Assembly: GCA_937910835.1 (NCBI GenBank)
Contig: CALEMG010000061.1
Location: forward strand, 1-9,242
Direction: 5' to 3'
DNA: 9,242 nt
Source: an uncultured Alphaproteobacteria bacterium
GTDB lineage: Bacteria; Pseudomonadota; Alphaproteobacteria; Sneathiellales; Sneathiellaceae
Numbering within the stretch: position 1 is the stretch's first letter; each line of letters opens with the position of its first letter. A program made the translations under genes and the position numbers. A model generated the notes under the pieces. It was not told the DNA's origin, made no database searches, and saw nothing but the letters and a program-made list of their open reading frames with translations. Shown piece by piece: positions 1-6,333 of this stretch.

Positions 1-57
<57 letters not shown>

Positions 58-98
58 ATATCGCGCTGCGTGCGCCGCCATATGGGCGAGGAAGCAGG

Positions 99-127
99 TT
101 TATAAAAGAAATAGTTAAGGCTGTCCA
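99..127 (-). promoter_or_regulatory. sigma70-type promoter of tRNA-Phe
   Basis: On the minus strand there is TGGACA (122-127), a spacer of exactly 17 bp, and TATAAA (99-104). Each hexamer matches 5 of 6 bases of the TTGACA/TATAAT consensus. Transcription would start near 92, leaving a 5' leader of about 35 nt before the mature tRNA end at 57. This is the best promoter match in the window and fits the strong expression expected of a tRNA gene. Its position between the yacG stop and the tRNA supports independent transcription of the tRNA. Confidence 0.75.
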
Positions 128-131
128 GAGG

Positions 132-151
132 TCTTGAGTTAAAATTCAAGA
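132..151. repeat. inverted repeat, 6-bp arms, 8-nt loop
   Basis: TCTTGA (132-137) and TCAAGA (146-151) are perfect complements around an 8-nt AT-rich centre. The repeat lies just upstream of the -35 box of the tRNA-Phe promoter and 3' of yacG. It has no run of T after it on either strand, so it is not a classical intrinsic terminator. It could be a protein-binding site, an mRNA 3'-end stem or chance. Confidence 0.4.
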
Positions 152-170
152 AAAGTCGCAGGATCGAGAT

Positions 171-190
171 ACATGGATTTTTCACCATGT
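171..190. repeat. inverted repeat, 6-bp arms, 8-nt loop
   Basis: ACATGG (171-176) and CCATGT (185-190) are perfect complements around an 8-nt loop, with the same geometry as the repeat at 132-151. It starts about 21 nt after the yacG stop codon on the minus strand, where an operon end would be expected. The minus-strand flank after the stem is ATCTCG rather than a T tract, so a factor-independent terminator is doubtful. Confidence 0.4.
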
Positions 191-211
191 TAAGCATATG
201 GAAATATACCG

Positions 212-397
212 CTATTCGCCGTCCTCGTCATTGGCAGGGATGGTTTCTTCTCCTGGAATTACATAAGCCTCGTTAAACCATTTACCAAGATCTATTTGTT
301 TGCAGCGGGCGGAGCAAAAGGGACGAAATTTCTGCACACCCGGTTTGCCGCATTGCGGGCAAGGCTTCACCGGTGATTTTACGTCTTTCATTGTCAT
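212..397 (-). CDS. yacG: DNA gyrase inhibitor YacG
   Basis: Small 61-residue zinc-binding protein. Four cysteines, C13-x2-C16-x11-C28-x3-C32, form the YacG zinc knuckle, followed by the family motif around IDLGKW (35-40) and an acidic tail. The known role of YacG is binding the GyrB subunit and blocking DNA binding by gyrase. The ATG at 397 overlaps the stop of the RNase E/G gene as TAATG, which implies translational coupling. A second in-frame ATG at 391 lies about 9 nt after an AGG and would give 59 residues; either start leaves the domain whole. It is the last protein gene of the infA-maf-rng-yacG unit. The family assignment is secure, while gyrase inhibition is inferred from the E. coli protein. 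Confidence 0.93.
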   Translation of the reverse strand: MTMKDVKSPVKPCPQCGKPGVQKFRPFCSARCKQIDLGKWFNEAYVIPGEETIPANDEDGE

Positions 398-1803
398 TAA
401 CCTATTTTATAGTCGAAGCTGGAAAGCCGTGCATTTTCAGATACCATGATTGGTCTTGTAAGTTCCTTTTCCATGAGAGTTTGATGGCTTCGTAACTGCG
501 ATGCTAGTTTCTCTCCGGCCTCGATCGTGAGCATGGCTTGTCGGGAGAAGCGTACTTCGTTCTGCAGTTCGCGATAAATCTCGCTGAGGATCGTGATCTC
601 GTTCTTAACATATCCGCGGCCATCGCATGCTTCACAGGGCTGGTATAACGTTTCGTGTATTGCTGGTCGGCCGCGTTTGCGGGTCATCTGCATTAACCCC
701 AATTCCGTCATGCCGATCAAGCGGGTTGGGCGGGGGTCCTGATCCAGAGCTACCTGCAATGTTTGGGTGAGTTTCTCCACCTCACCTTTGCCATTCATAT
801 GAATAAAATCGATGATAATGATACCGCTGAGATTGCGAAGCCGGATCTGACGGCAGATTTCGTGGGCCGCCTCTAGGTTCGTTGAGAGGGCAGCGGATCG
901 GGAACCGACCGCCTGGGTTTGCCCCGCTGAATTGACATCGATAATGATGGCGGCTTCCGTGGCCTCAATCGTGATATTCCCTCCCGAAGTGAGCAGCACA
1001 GATTTCTGAAGGGCAATGTCCAGCTCTGCCTCGATGCCCATCTCTTCAAAAAGGGACGCTTGCTTGTCCCAGAGCGTGACCTGTTGCTTTACGCCGGGCA
1101 TATGTTGTCTGACATAATCTCTCGTCGCGTTGAGGGCCGTGACGCTGCTAACGATCACGTCCATATTTGCGGTGAGAAGGTTTTTCAGGACACCAGTCAG
1201 CGGTGTTTTTTCCTGCCCGAGCGAACCCGGCTTTCTCGCTGACTTCCACTCGGTTTGAATTTTTACCCACTCCGTGGCAAGGGCCTGTATTTCCGTCGAG
1301 AGTTCCTTATTGGAGGCATATTGGGCAGAGGTGCGAACCGTAACACCGCAATCTTGCGCATGGCTTTCAAGCAGTCTTTCCAGTCGGTTGCGTTCTTCCG
1401 CCACCTTAATGCTTTTCGATAACGTGACGCCGCCGCCAAACGGACGATAAATGAGATTTGCTCCATACAGGGCACAGCGACATCCGAGTTGAGGCCCTTT
1501 ATCGCCTTTTGCATCCTTGATAACCTGAACAAGCAGCTTTTCACCTTCGTGAACAGCCGCATTAATGCTTTTTGCGTTGGTTGGAATATCGCTCAGCTGT
1601 AAAAATCCGTCGCCATCAGCGCCCAGATCGATAAAGGCAATATCCATATCGGGGATGAGCTTTGCGACGCGTCCATTGAAGAAATCACCGATGCGAGAGA
1701 GGTTTCCCGGCCGCATGATTTGGAGTTCTAGCAGTTGATCGCGCTTCAGCACCGCCGCGCGCGTTTCGAACGGGCCATCTTCGATCAGCAAGGTTTCCCG
1801 CAT
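397..1803 (-). CDS. rng: ribonuclease E/G family endoribonuclease (RNase G-like)
   Basis: Single-strand endoribonuclease of the RNase E/G family, which cuts mRNA and rRNA precursors in the cytoplasm; 468 residues, close to E. coli RNase G. An S1-like RNA-binding region spans about 34-100. RT at 157-158 matches the 5'-monophosphate sensor. The metal-binding aspartates of the DNase I-like domain are D289 (IDVNS) and D332 (IIDF), 43 residues apart as in E. coli RNase G. The Zn-link pair C390-x2-C393 sits in QPCEACDGRG. It lacks the long C-terminal scaffold of RNase E, hence RNase G-like. The ATG at 1803 overlaps the maf stop as TGATG; an upstream in-frame TTG at 1821 lies inside maf and adds only six residues, so I prefer 1803. 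Oddities: FIH at 333-335 where E. coli RNase G has FID, and a divergent stretch at 104-125 where the family has a KGA.LT...L-type motif. Confidence 0.93.
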   Translation of the reverse strand: MRETLLIEDGPFETRAAVLKRDQLLELQIMRPGNLSRIGDFFNGRVAKLIPDMDIAFIDLGADGDGFLQLSDIPTNAKSINAAVHEGEKLLVQVIKDAKGDKGPQLGCRCALYGANLIYRPFGGGVTLSKSIKVAEERNRLERLLESHAQDCGVTVRTSAQYASNKELSTEIQALATEWVKIQTEWKSARKPGSLGQEKTPLTGVLKNLLTANMDVIVSSVTALNATRDYVRQHMPGVKQQVTLWDKQASLFEEMGIEAELDIALQKSVLLTSGGNITIEATEAAIIIDVNSAGQTQAVGSRSAALSTNLEAAHEICRQIRLRNLSGIIIIDFIHMNGKGEVEKLTQTLQVALDQDPRPTRLIGMTELGLMQMTRKRGRPAIHETLYQPCEACDGRGYVKNEITILSEIYRELQNEVRFSRQAMLTIEAGEKLASQLRSHQTLMEKELTRPIMVSENARLSSFDYKIG

Positions 1804-2474
1804 CAATCGCGATCCGCCCAAATCGGAAATCCGTTCCCTTGCAGCATATTTGATACTTCAAACAGGGGTAGCCCGACCACGTTGCTGTAGGAGCCTTGAA
1901 TTTGGCGAATGAGGGCAGCGGCGCGTCCCTGGATGGCATAGCCCCCCGCTTTGCCGTGCCATTCACCGGAAGCGATATAGGCGTTGATTTCAAATTTATC
2001 CAGCGCCTTAAAGATAACTGCGGTGGAAACGACGCGAGTGATTTGTTTCCCGGTGGGCGTTATCAGATTTACGCCCGTATGGACCTGATGCCGCCGCCCG
2101 GACAGGAGGGTGAGGTATGCGCGCGCCGCATCCTCTGTTTCAGCTTTACCCAATGCCCTGCGGCCAACCGCGACAACGGTATCAGCGGAGAGTAGAAATG
2201 TATTTTCATGGCGCGCGGCGACGGCTTCCGCTTTTTCTTTGGCAAGGCGCAGGGCAAGATCGCGGGGACGCTCCTGTGCCTTTGCGGCCTCATCTATATC
2301 TGCTGGGTCTATAGAGTCTGGCTCAATCCCAATCTGTTCAAGCAGCGCAAGGCGGCGCGGAGAGGCAGAGGCCAGGATAAGAAATGGGCGAGTGGGTAGC
2401 AAGGGCGGATCAATTGTTTTGCCTCGCTCCGCTACCATCCCGGTAGCCTGGGGGAGGTCTGTTCGATCGCCCAT
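1803..2474 (-). CDS. maf: Maf/YhdE family nucleoside triphosphate pyrophosphatase
   Basis: 223 residues. Family enzymes hydrolyse dTTP, UTP and modified pyrimidine triphosphates to the monophosphate plus pyrophosphate, as house-cleaning or cell-division-linked enzymes. Visible motifs are ASASPRR (35-41, substrate phosphate binding), SADTVV (96-101, catalytic Asp), GKAGGYAIQG (174-183) and GSYSNVVGLPL (194-204). The domain starts near residue 31, so there is an N-terminal extension of about 30 residues; an internal ATG at 2438 would shorten it. The ATG at 2474 is kept because AAGG lies about 10 nt upstream and the gap to infA is only 11 bp. The stop overlaps the rng start (TGATG). The exact substrate (dTTP/UTP versus m7GTP type) cannot be settled from sequence alone. 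Confidence 0.95.
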   Translation of the reverse strand: MGDRTDLPQATGMVAERGKTIDPPLLPTRPFLILASASPRRLALLEQIGIEPDSIDPADIDEAAKAQERPRDLALRLAKEKAEAVAARHENTFLLSADTVVAVGRRALGKAETEDAARAYLTLLSGRRHQVHTGVNLITPTGKQITRVVSTAVIFKALDKFEINAYIASGEWHGKAGGYAIQGRAAALIRQIQGSYSNVVGLPLFEVSNMLQGNGFPIWADRD

Positions 2475-2485
2475 GAATGATTACC

Positions 2486-2704
2486 TTACTTGTAACGGAA
2501 GGTAATGCGGCCTTTTGTCAGGTCATAGGGCGTCATTTCGACGGTGACTTTGTCGCCCGCTAATACACGAATGCGATGCTTTCGCATTTTGCCCGCTGTG
2601 TGGGCCAATACTTCATGGTCATTTTCCAGAACGACGCGGAACATTGCGTTGGGCAACAATTCCGTAACAGTTCCTTCAAATTCTAATAGTTCTTCTTTCG
2701 CCAT
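2486..2704 (-). CDS. infA: translation initiation factor IF-1
   Basis: 72 residues, the normal IF-1 length, forming a single OB-fold of the S1 type. The protein binds the 30S A site during initiation together with IF-2 and IF-3. The sequence is typical throughout: MAKEELLEFEGTV start, NAMFRVVLENDHEVLAHTAGKMR core, DKVTVEMTPYDLTKGRI and FRYK end. The ATG at 2704 has AGGA about 6 nt upstream. It heads a tight group with maf, rng and yacG, and the 143-bp gap upstream makes it the likely first gene of its own transcript. Confidence 0.99.
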   Translation of the reverse strand: MAKEELLEFEGTVTELLPNAMFRVVLENDHEVLAHTAGKMRKHRIRVLAGDKVTVEMTPYDLTKGRITFRYK

Positions 2705-2735
2705 AAAATCCTATTCCAGTTGTTTCGGATGCTGC

Positions 2736-2765
2736 AAAATAAGGGGCACAACAGCTAAAAAGCAA
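2736..2765 (-). promoter_or_regulatory. weak candidate promoter for infA-maf-rng-yacG
   Basis: On the minus strand there is TTGCTT (2760-2765), an 18-bp spacer and TATTTT (2736-2741). The matches are 3/6 and 4/6 to the sigma70 consensus, so the motif is weak. I list it because this 143-bp gap is the largest between murA and yacG and infA commonly has its own promoter. Transcription would begin about 25 nt before the infA ATG. The 10-mer CTTGCTTTTT, which includes this -35, occurs twice in the gap (2757-2766 and 2798-2807). Confidence 0.25.
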
Positions 2766-2847
2766 GCACTTCCTTAAAAATGATATGTAAAAACCTGAAA
2801 AAGCAAGGCTTCTTGGACTAATGCGCAACAGAACTCGAGCGAACTTC

Positions 2848-3309
2848 TTATACCCGGGGTGCCGGTCCTGTTCTAAATCTCGCCTTTATTTTCTCATATA
2901 GGTCGTCCCGTGTATGTCGATAGGCATTTAGCCGCATTTCACGGTTTCCCTCGGTGAGCGACGGATCAATAATGTTCCAGAACTCTGTTTCGCAAGCTGT
3001 GGCGCGGGTCATTTCTTCCGCTTTCTTGTGGGCCTCGCGCGAGAGGGAGATAATTATGTCGAACGAACTGTCTTCCAGATCATCGAAATCTTTTGCGACA
3101 TGTTTTGTGGCATCCAAGCCGATTTCATCCAGAACCTCTATTGCGAAACCGTCGACAGATTTCGCGCGAACTCCGGCGCTGTCCACATAGACGGTATGGC
3201 CATAGAGGCTCTTCATGATATTTTCCGCCATTACGGACCGAATACTATTATGGGTACAGGCAAAAAGAACGCTACCCGGCAAACTATCGCTGAAGGGTGG
3301 TGCACTCAT
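2848..3309 (-). CDS. low-molecular-weight protein-tyrosine-phosphatase/ArsC-fold phosphatase
   Basis: 153 residues with the low-molecular-weight phosphatase fold. The P-loop is C18-T-H-N-S-I-R24-S25, the CX5R(S) signature that forms the phosphocysteine intermediate. DSAGV (43-47) follows, and D115-P116 in the C-terminal half fits the general acid Asp-Pro. The same fold serves thioredoxin-linked arsenate reductases, but no ars gene is nearby and the neighbours are core genes, so a regulatory or small-molecule phosphatase role seems more likely. Its position between UPF0262 and infA is a conserved alphaproteobacterial arrangement as I recall it. The ATG at 3309 has no strong ribosome binding site. 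The 58-bp gap from UPF0262 shows no clear promoter, so it may be read through from the murA operon. Substrate unknown. Confidence 0.88.
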   Translation of the reverse strand: MSAPPFSDSLPGSVLFACTHNSIRSVMAENIMKSLYGHTVYVDSAGVRAKSVDGFAIEVLDEIGLDATKHVAKDFDDLEDSSFDIIISLSREAHKKAEEMTRATACETEFWNIIDPSLTEGNREMRLNAYRHTRDDLYEKIKARFRTGPAPRV

Positions 3310-3367
3310 GTAATCTTTTGGCCCACAATGGTGGCGTGAAAAAGAATGACTCTTATAGAATTCATTT

Positions 3368-3847
3368 CTAGCCCCTTATGTGGAGGATACACATCAGGGT
3401 GAAGAGGCGCCGTGCCGTGTCGAAATCGGTTTCCGCTTTGTCCTTCAGCCGCTCTTTTAAAAGTTCCGAGCCTTCATTGTGAAGTCCGCGTCGGCCCATA
3501 TCGATCGCCTCGATCTTGGATGGTGATGCCGATTTAATCGCATCGAAATAGCTTTCGCACACATGGAAATAATCCTTGATGATGCGGCGAAAGGATATCA
3601 CTGGCAGCGGAATGCGAATGAGCTCTGCCGAGTCATCCTCTGTGCGGACGTCAAATATCAGGCGGTTATCCTCAATACTGAGGTGGAGCGAATAGGGGCC
3701 GTCATTTTCGAACCCATTTACGATAAAGCTGTTCTGATCGAGAATGTCGAAGATGGCCACTTTACGCTCATGCTCAATATCCGCGTTGCGGCGGACAACT
3801 GTCTTTTCATCGAGCGCAATTTTTGCGATATGCTGTGTGTCGGGCAT
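3368..3847 (-). CDS. UPF0262 family protein of unknown function
   Basis: 159 residues, matching the usual length of UPF0262, a family I know from Alphaproteobacteria with no established function. No signal peptide or membrane segment is seen, so a soluble cytoplasmic protein is likely. It has a mixed alpha/beta-looking N half (IAKIALDE, SLHLSIEDNRLIFDVR) and a charged helical C half ending in TARRLFTLMCILHIRG. The ATG at 3847 is preceded by AAAGGAG with a 10-nt spacer, a strong ribosome binding site. It begins 28 bp after hisD stops, so it is probably cotranscribed with hisG-hisD. No catalytic motif is recognisable. The link to histidine synthesis or to the downstream phosphatase is by position only. 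Confidence 0.9.
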   Translation of the reverse strand: MPDTQHIAKIALDEKTVVRRNADIEHERKVAIFDILDQNSFIVNGFENDGPYSLHLSIEDNRLIFDVRTEDDSAELIRIPLPVISFRRIIKDYFHVCESYFDAIKSASPSKIEAIDMGRRGLHNEGSELLKERLKDKAETDFDTARRLFTLMCILHIRG

Positions 3848-3875
3848 GTCTTTGTGGCTCCTTTACACAGCTACT

Positions 3876-5168
3876 CTAGTTTAATCGGATTGAGACCGAA
3901 AGGGCATGGGCTCCCAATCCCTCCGATTCCGCAAGGGCGACCGCCGCCGGCCCGATCTTATTAAGACTAGCCGCATCCAACTTCATAAGAGAGGTCCGTT
4001 TGACGAAATCGAGCGTTGAAAGGCCGGAGGAAAACCGCGCCGTGCGGGAAGTCGGCAGCACATGGTTCGGGCCGGCGACATAGTCACCGATAGCTTCAGG
4101 GCTGTAGCGGCCTAAGAAAATGGCACCGGCATGGCGGATTTCTGCGGCAAGAATTTCCGGATCCTCGACGCAAAGCTCCAGATGCTCCGTAGCGATTCGG
4201 TCGACGAGGGCCGGGGCCTCGGCGAGGCGTTTCACCGTAATGATGGCTCCGTAATTCTGCCAGCTTGCGCGGGCGATATCCGTGCGTTGCAAGTTCGCAA
4301 GATGGCTTTCGATCGCGGTTTCAACGTCCGCACCAAAGGCTACATCATTGGTTATCAGGATACTCTGGGCAATCGGGTCATGCTCTGCCTGGCTCAAAAG
4401 ATCTGCGGCGATCCACGCGGGGTCGTTCAGGTTATCTGCAACTACCAGAATTTCAGAGGGGCCAGCGATCATATCAATGCCGACGGTTCCAAAAACTTGC
4501 TTCTTGGCGCTTGCGACGTAGGCGTTTCCCGGTCCAACAATTTTATCAACCGGAGCAATCGTCTCGGTGCCGTAGGCAAGTGCTCCGACAGCTTGCGCGC
4601 CGCCGATACGGTAAATTTCATCGACCCCACAGAGGTCCGCCGCCGCCAGGACCATGGGGTTGATATCCCCGTCCGGCATCGGAACGACCATCACGAGGCG
4701 CGTTGCCCCGGCGACTTTTGCCGGGATAGCATTCATTAACACGGAAGAAGGATAGGTCGCTCTGCCGCCCGGCACATAGAGGCCAACATTTTCAATCGCC
4801 GTCCAGCGATAGCCAAGCGAGACCCCGTCGGTATCCTGATACATCTGATCGGCGGGCAGTTGTCGTAGGTGATAATCTTCAATACGAATAGCGGCGGTTT
4901 TCAGCGCCTCAAGTGTTTTCTGGTCACATGAGGCGACTGCATTTTTTATTTCTGTGTCTGTTACCCGCAGTTTTGCAGCTTCGCTGAGATCCAGGCGATC
5001 AAATTTCCGGGTATAATCTAGGAGTGCGGCGTCGCCGCGTTTGCGTACATCGGCGAGGATATCCGCAGCAACCGCATCGACATTTCTGTCTTCATCGCGC
5101 TTTTGATTGAGCAGGGCCGTAAAGTTATCCTCAAACCCCGCATCTTCTGAGTTCAGTTTAAGCGGCAT
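3876..5168 (-). CDS. hisD: histidinol dehydrogenase
   Basis: 430 residues, full length. The enzyme oxidises L-histidinol to L-histidine in two NAD+-dependent steps, the last reactions of histidine synthesis. Zinc ligands by alignment from memory to E. coli HisD are Q260, H263 (SQAEHDPIAQ), D362 (GDYVAGPNH) and H421 (GAHALS). The catalytic Glu-His pair is E328-H329 in ATEHLEL. The nucleotide-binding and family signature regions are YVPGGRA (131-137), VGPGNAYV (211-218) and IAGPSEILVVAD (234-245). All key residues are present, so it should be active. The ATG at 5168 lies 11 nt inside the hisG stop end, pointing to translational coupling. Only hisG and hisD of the pathway are here; the remaining his genes must lie elsewhere. 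Confidence 0.98.
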   Translation of the reverse strand: MPLKLNSEDAGFEDNFTALLNQKRDEDRNVDAVAADILADVRKRGDAALLDYTRKFDRLDLSEAAKLRVTDTEIKNAVASCDQKTLEALKTAAIRIEDYHLRQLPADQMYQDTDGVSLGYRWTAIENVGLYVPGGRATYPSSVLMNAIPAKVAGATRLVMVVPMPDGDINPMVLAAADLCGVDEIYRIGGAQAVGALAYGTETIAPVDKIVGPGNAYVASAKKQVFGTVGIDMIAGPSEILVVADNLNDPAWIAADLLSQAEHDPIAQSILITNDVAFGADVETAIESHLANLQRTDIARASWQNYGAIITVKRLAEAPALVDRIATEHLELCVEDPEILAAEIRHAGAIFLGRYSPEAIGDYVAGPNHVLPTSRTARFSSGLSTLDFVKRTSLMKLDAASLNKIGPAAVALAESEGLGAHALSVSIRLN

Positions 5169-5820
5169 TGACGACCTCGCGAAACTTTTCGATCCAGCCG
5201 TTTAGTTCGACGGATCGGGTTTTAAGGGCTGCACGATTAACGACAAGCCGGGAGGTGATGTCGAGAATTTTCTCGACCTCGACAAGGCCATTCGCCTCCA
5301 GCGTTGCGCCCGTCGAGACAAGATCAACGATGCGTCGGCAAAGCCCGAGGCCCGGCGCGAGTTCCATTGCACCGGAGAGCTTGATGCATTCCGCCTGAAT
5401 GCCGGCTTCAGCAAAGAATTTGTGGGTCAGGTTCGGGTACTTCGTTGCAATGCGGATATGACTCCAACGGCTGGGGTCTCGATCCTCCTCGAGTTCCTTT
5501 GGTTGGGCAATAGCGATATGGCAATGGCCGATATCAAGATCAACCGGCGCATAAATCTCCGGGTAGTCGAATTCCAGCAATACGTCGTTCCCGGCCACCC
5601 CCAGCTGTGCGGCCCCGAAGGCAACGAAAGTCGCCACATCAAATGACCGGACACGAAAGATAGAAATATTGGGGTGGTTCGTCCGGAACTGCAGCAGTCG
5701 GCTCGCCGGATCGTCGAACGCGGGCTCGGGCTCAATCCCGGCGGCGCGGATCAGCGGCATAACCTCTTTCAGTATCCGGCCCTTTGGCAGGGCAATGACC
5801 AACTCTTCACTCGATGGCAC
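5158..5820 (-). CDS. hisG: ATP phosphoribosyltransferase, short form (HisG-S)
   Basis: Catalyses the first step of histidine synthesis, joining ATP and PRPP to give phosphoribosyl-ATP. The product is 220 residues from the GTG at 5820. ALPKGR (10-15) and the PRPP-binding signature from E153 through DLVSTGATL (166-174) are present. The C-terminal regulatory ACT-like domain of the long form is absent, so this is HisG-S, which in known cases works in a complex with HisZ; no hisZ lies in the window. Start choice: the reading frame extends to an ATG at 5871, but that lies inside the DUF2948 gene and lacks a ribosome binding site. The GTG has GGAG with a 7-nt spacer and begins directly at the conserved region. 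The gene overlaps hisD by 11 nt and follows DUF2948 by 28 bp. Confidence 0.96.
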   Translation of the reverse strand: MPSSEELVIALPKGRILKEVMPLIRAAGIEPEPAFDDPASRLLQFRTNHPNISIFRVRSFDVATFVAFGAAQLGVAGNDVLLEFDYPEIYAPVDLDIGHCHIAIAQPKELEEDRDPSRWSHIRIATKYPNLTHKFFAEAGIQAECIKLSGAMELAPGLGLCRRIVDLVSTGATLEANGLVEVEKILDITSRLVVNRAALKTRSVELNGWIEKFREVVNAA

Positions 5821-5848
5821 GGAATTGCTCCATTCTCTATCAGTTTTT

Positions 5849-6307
5849 CTAATCTGCCGATAGTGCCTCATCGAGCCCGGGTTTCAATTTGGTTTCCCAA
5901 GGCTCGCCCGTATCGGTCAGAGTTACATTAATACATTCCATTGTCAGACGAAGGGTGCCCCCGCCCGCAAAGTTAAGCGATATGTCTGCCTGCCCGTCTT
6001 CCCCGAGATGTATCGAAAGACTCAGCAATTCAAGTACTTCCGTTGGGTCCTTTTGTGAAATTCCAGTGGATTTGACACCCATCACATCGCCAAAATACAA
6101 TCCGGAGCGAATGCGGAGCCAGCCATTCGTGGTTTCAGGTCCCTTTGCAACATCCTCCCATTTGAAACGGGAGCCCATGACTGTAAAGGCCCGCGCGGAT
6201 TTGAGGTAGCTCATTTCACCCGGACTTGTGATCATCCCTTCCAGCGCCGCAGATAGGATTTCCATATCCTCAATTTCAGCCGCAATAAGTTTCAGGGGTT
6301 TAGGCAT
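5849..6307 (-). CDS. DUF2948 family protein of unknown function
   Basis: 152 residues from the ATG at 6307, in keeping with the usual size of DUF2948, a family found next to murA and hisD in many Alphaproteobacteria. No signal peptide, membrane span or catalytic motif is seen. The N-terminal part (LKLIAAEIEDMEILSAALEG) looks helical, and the middle carries a basic, aromatic stretch, SRFKWEDV. The C-terminal part has a beta-rich, glycine-rich segment (ISLNFAGGGTLRLTMECI) ending in an acidic tail. The frame is open up to 6370 inside murA, but ATG 6307 has AGGA at a good distance and starts at the conserved MPKPLKLI. It lies 26 bp after murA and 28 bp before hisG, so it is cotranscribed with them. 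Function unknown. Confidence 0.85.
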   Translation of the reverse strand: MPKPLKLIAAEIEDMEILSAALEGMITSPGEMSYLKSARAFTVMGSRFKWEDVAKGPETTNGWLRIRSGLYFGDVMGVKSTGISQKDPTEVLELLSLSIHLGEDGQADISLNFAGGGTLRLTMECINVTLTDTGEPWETKLKPGLDEALSAD

Positions 6308-6333
6308 TTCATCATCCTGTTGCCAGTTTTCGA

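Noticed and set aside
171..190. Intrinsic terminator for the yacG operon
   Set aside because: The stem is only 6 bp, AT-rich and not followed by a T tract on the minus strand; it is kept only as an inverted repeat.
1263..1562. Second minus-strand frame of 99 codons inside rng, suggesting a frameshift or nested gene
   Set aside because: The rng frame is continuous and all motifs lie in one frame; the alternative product has no recognisable features.
2110..2505. Plus-strand open frame of 131 codons, Arg/Ser/Ala-rich
   Set aside because: It is antisense to maf; its biased composition is what reading a coding strand backwards gives, and it has no recognisable domain.
2848..3309. Arsenate reductase (arsC) reading of the CX5R phosphatase
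   Set aside because: The fold is shared, but no arsR, arsB or acr3 lies nearby and the surrounding genes are core housekeeping genes; a specific arsenate role is not supported.
4131..4739. Plus-strand open frame of 202 codons
   Set aside because: It lies wholly inside hisD on the opposite strand. Every hisD catalytic residue is intact, and the plus-strand product resembles no family I know.
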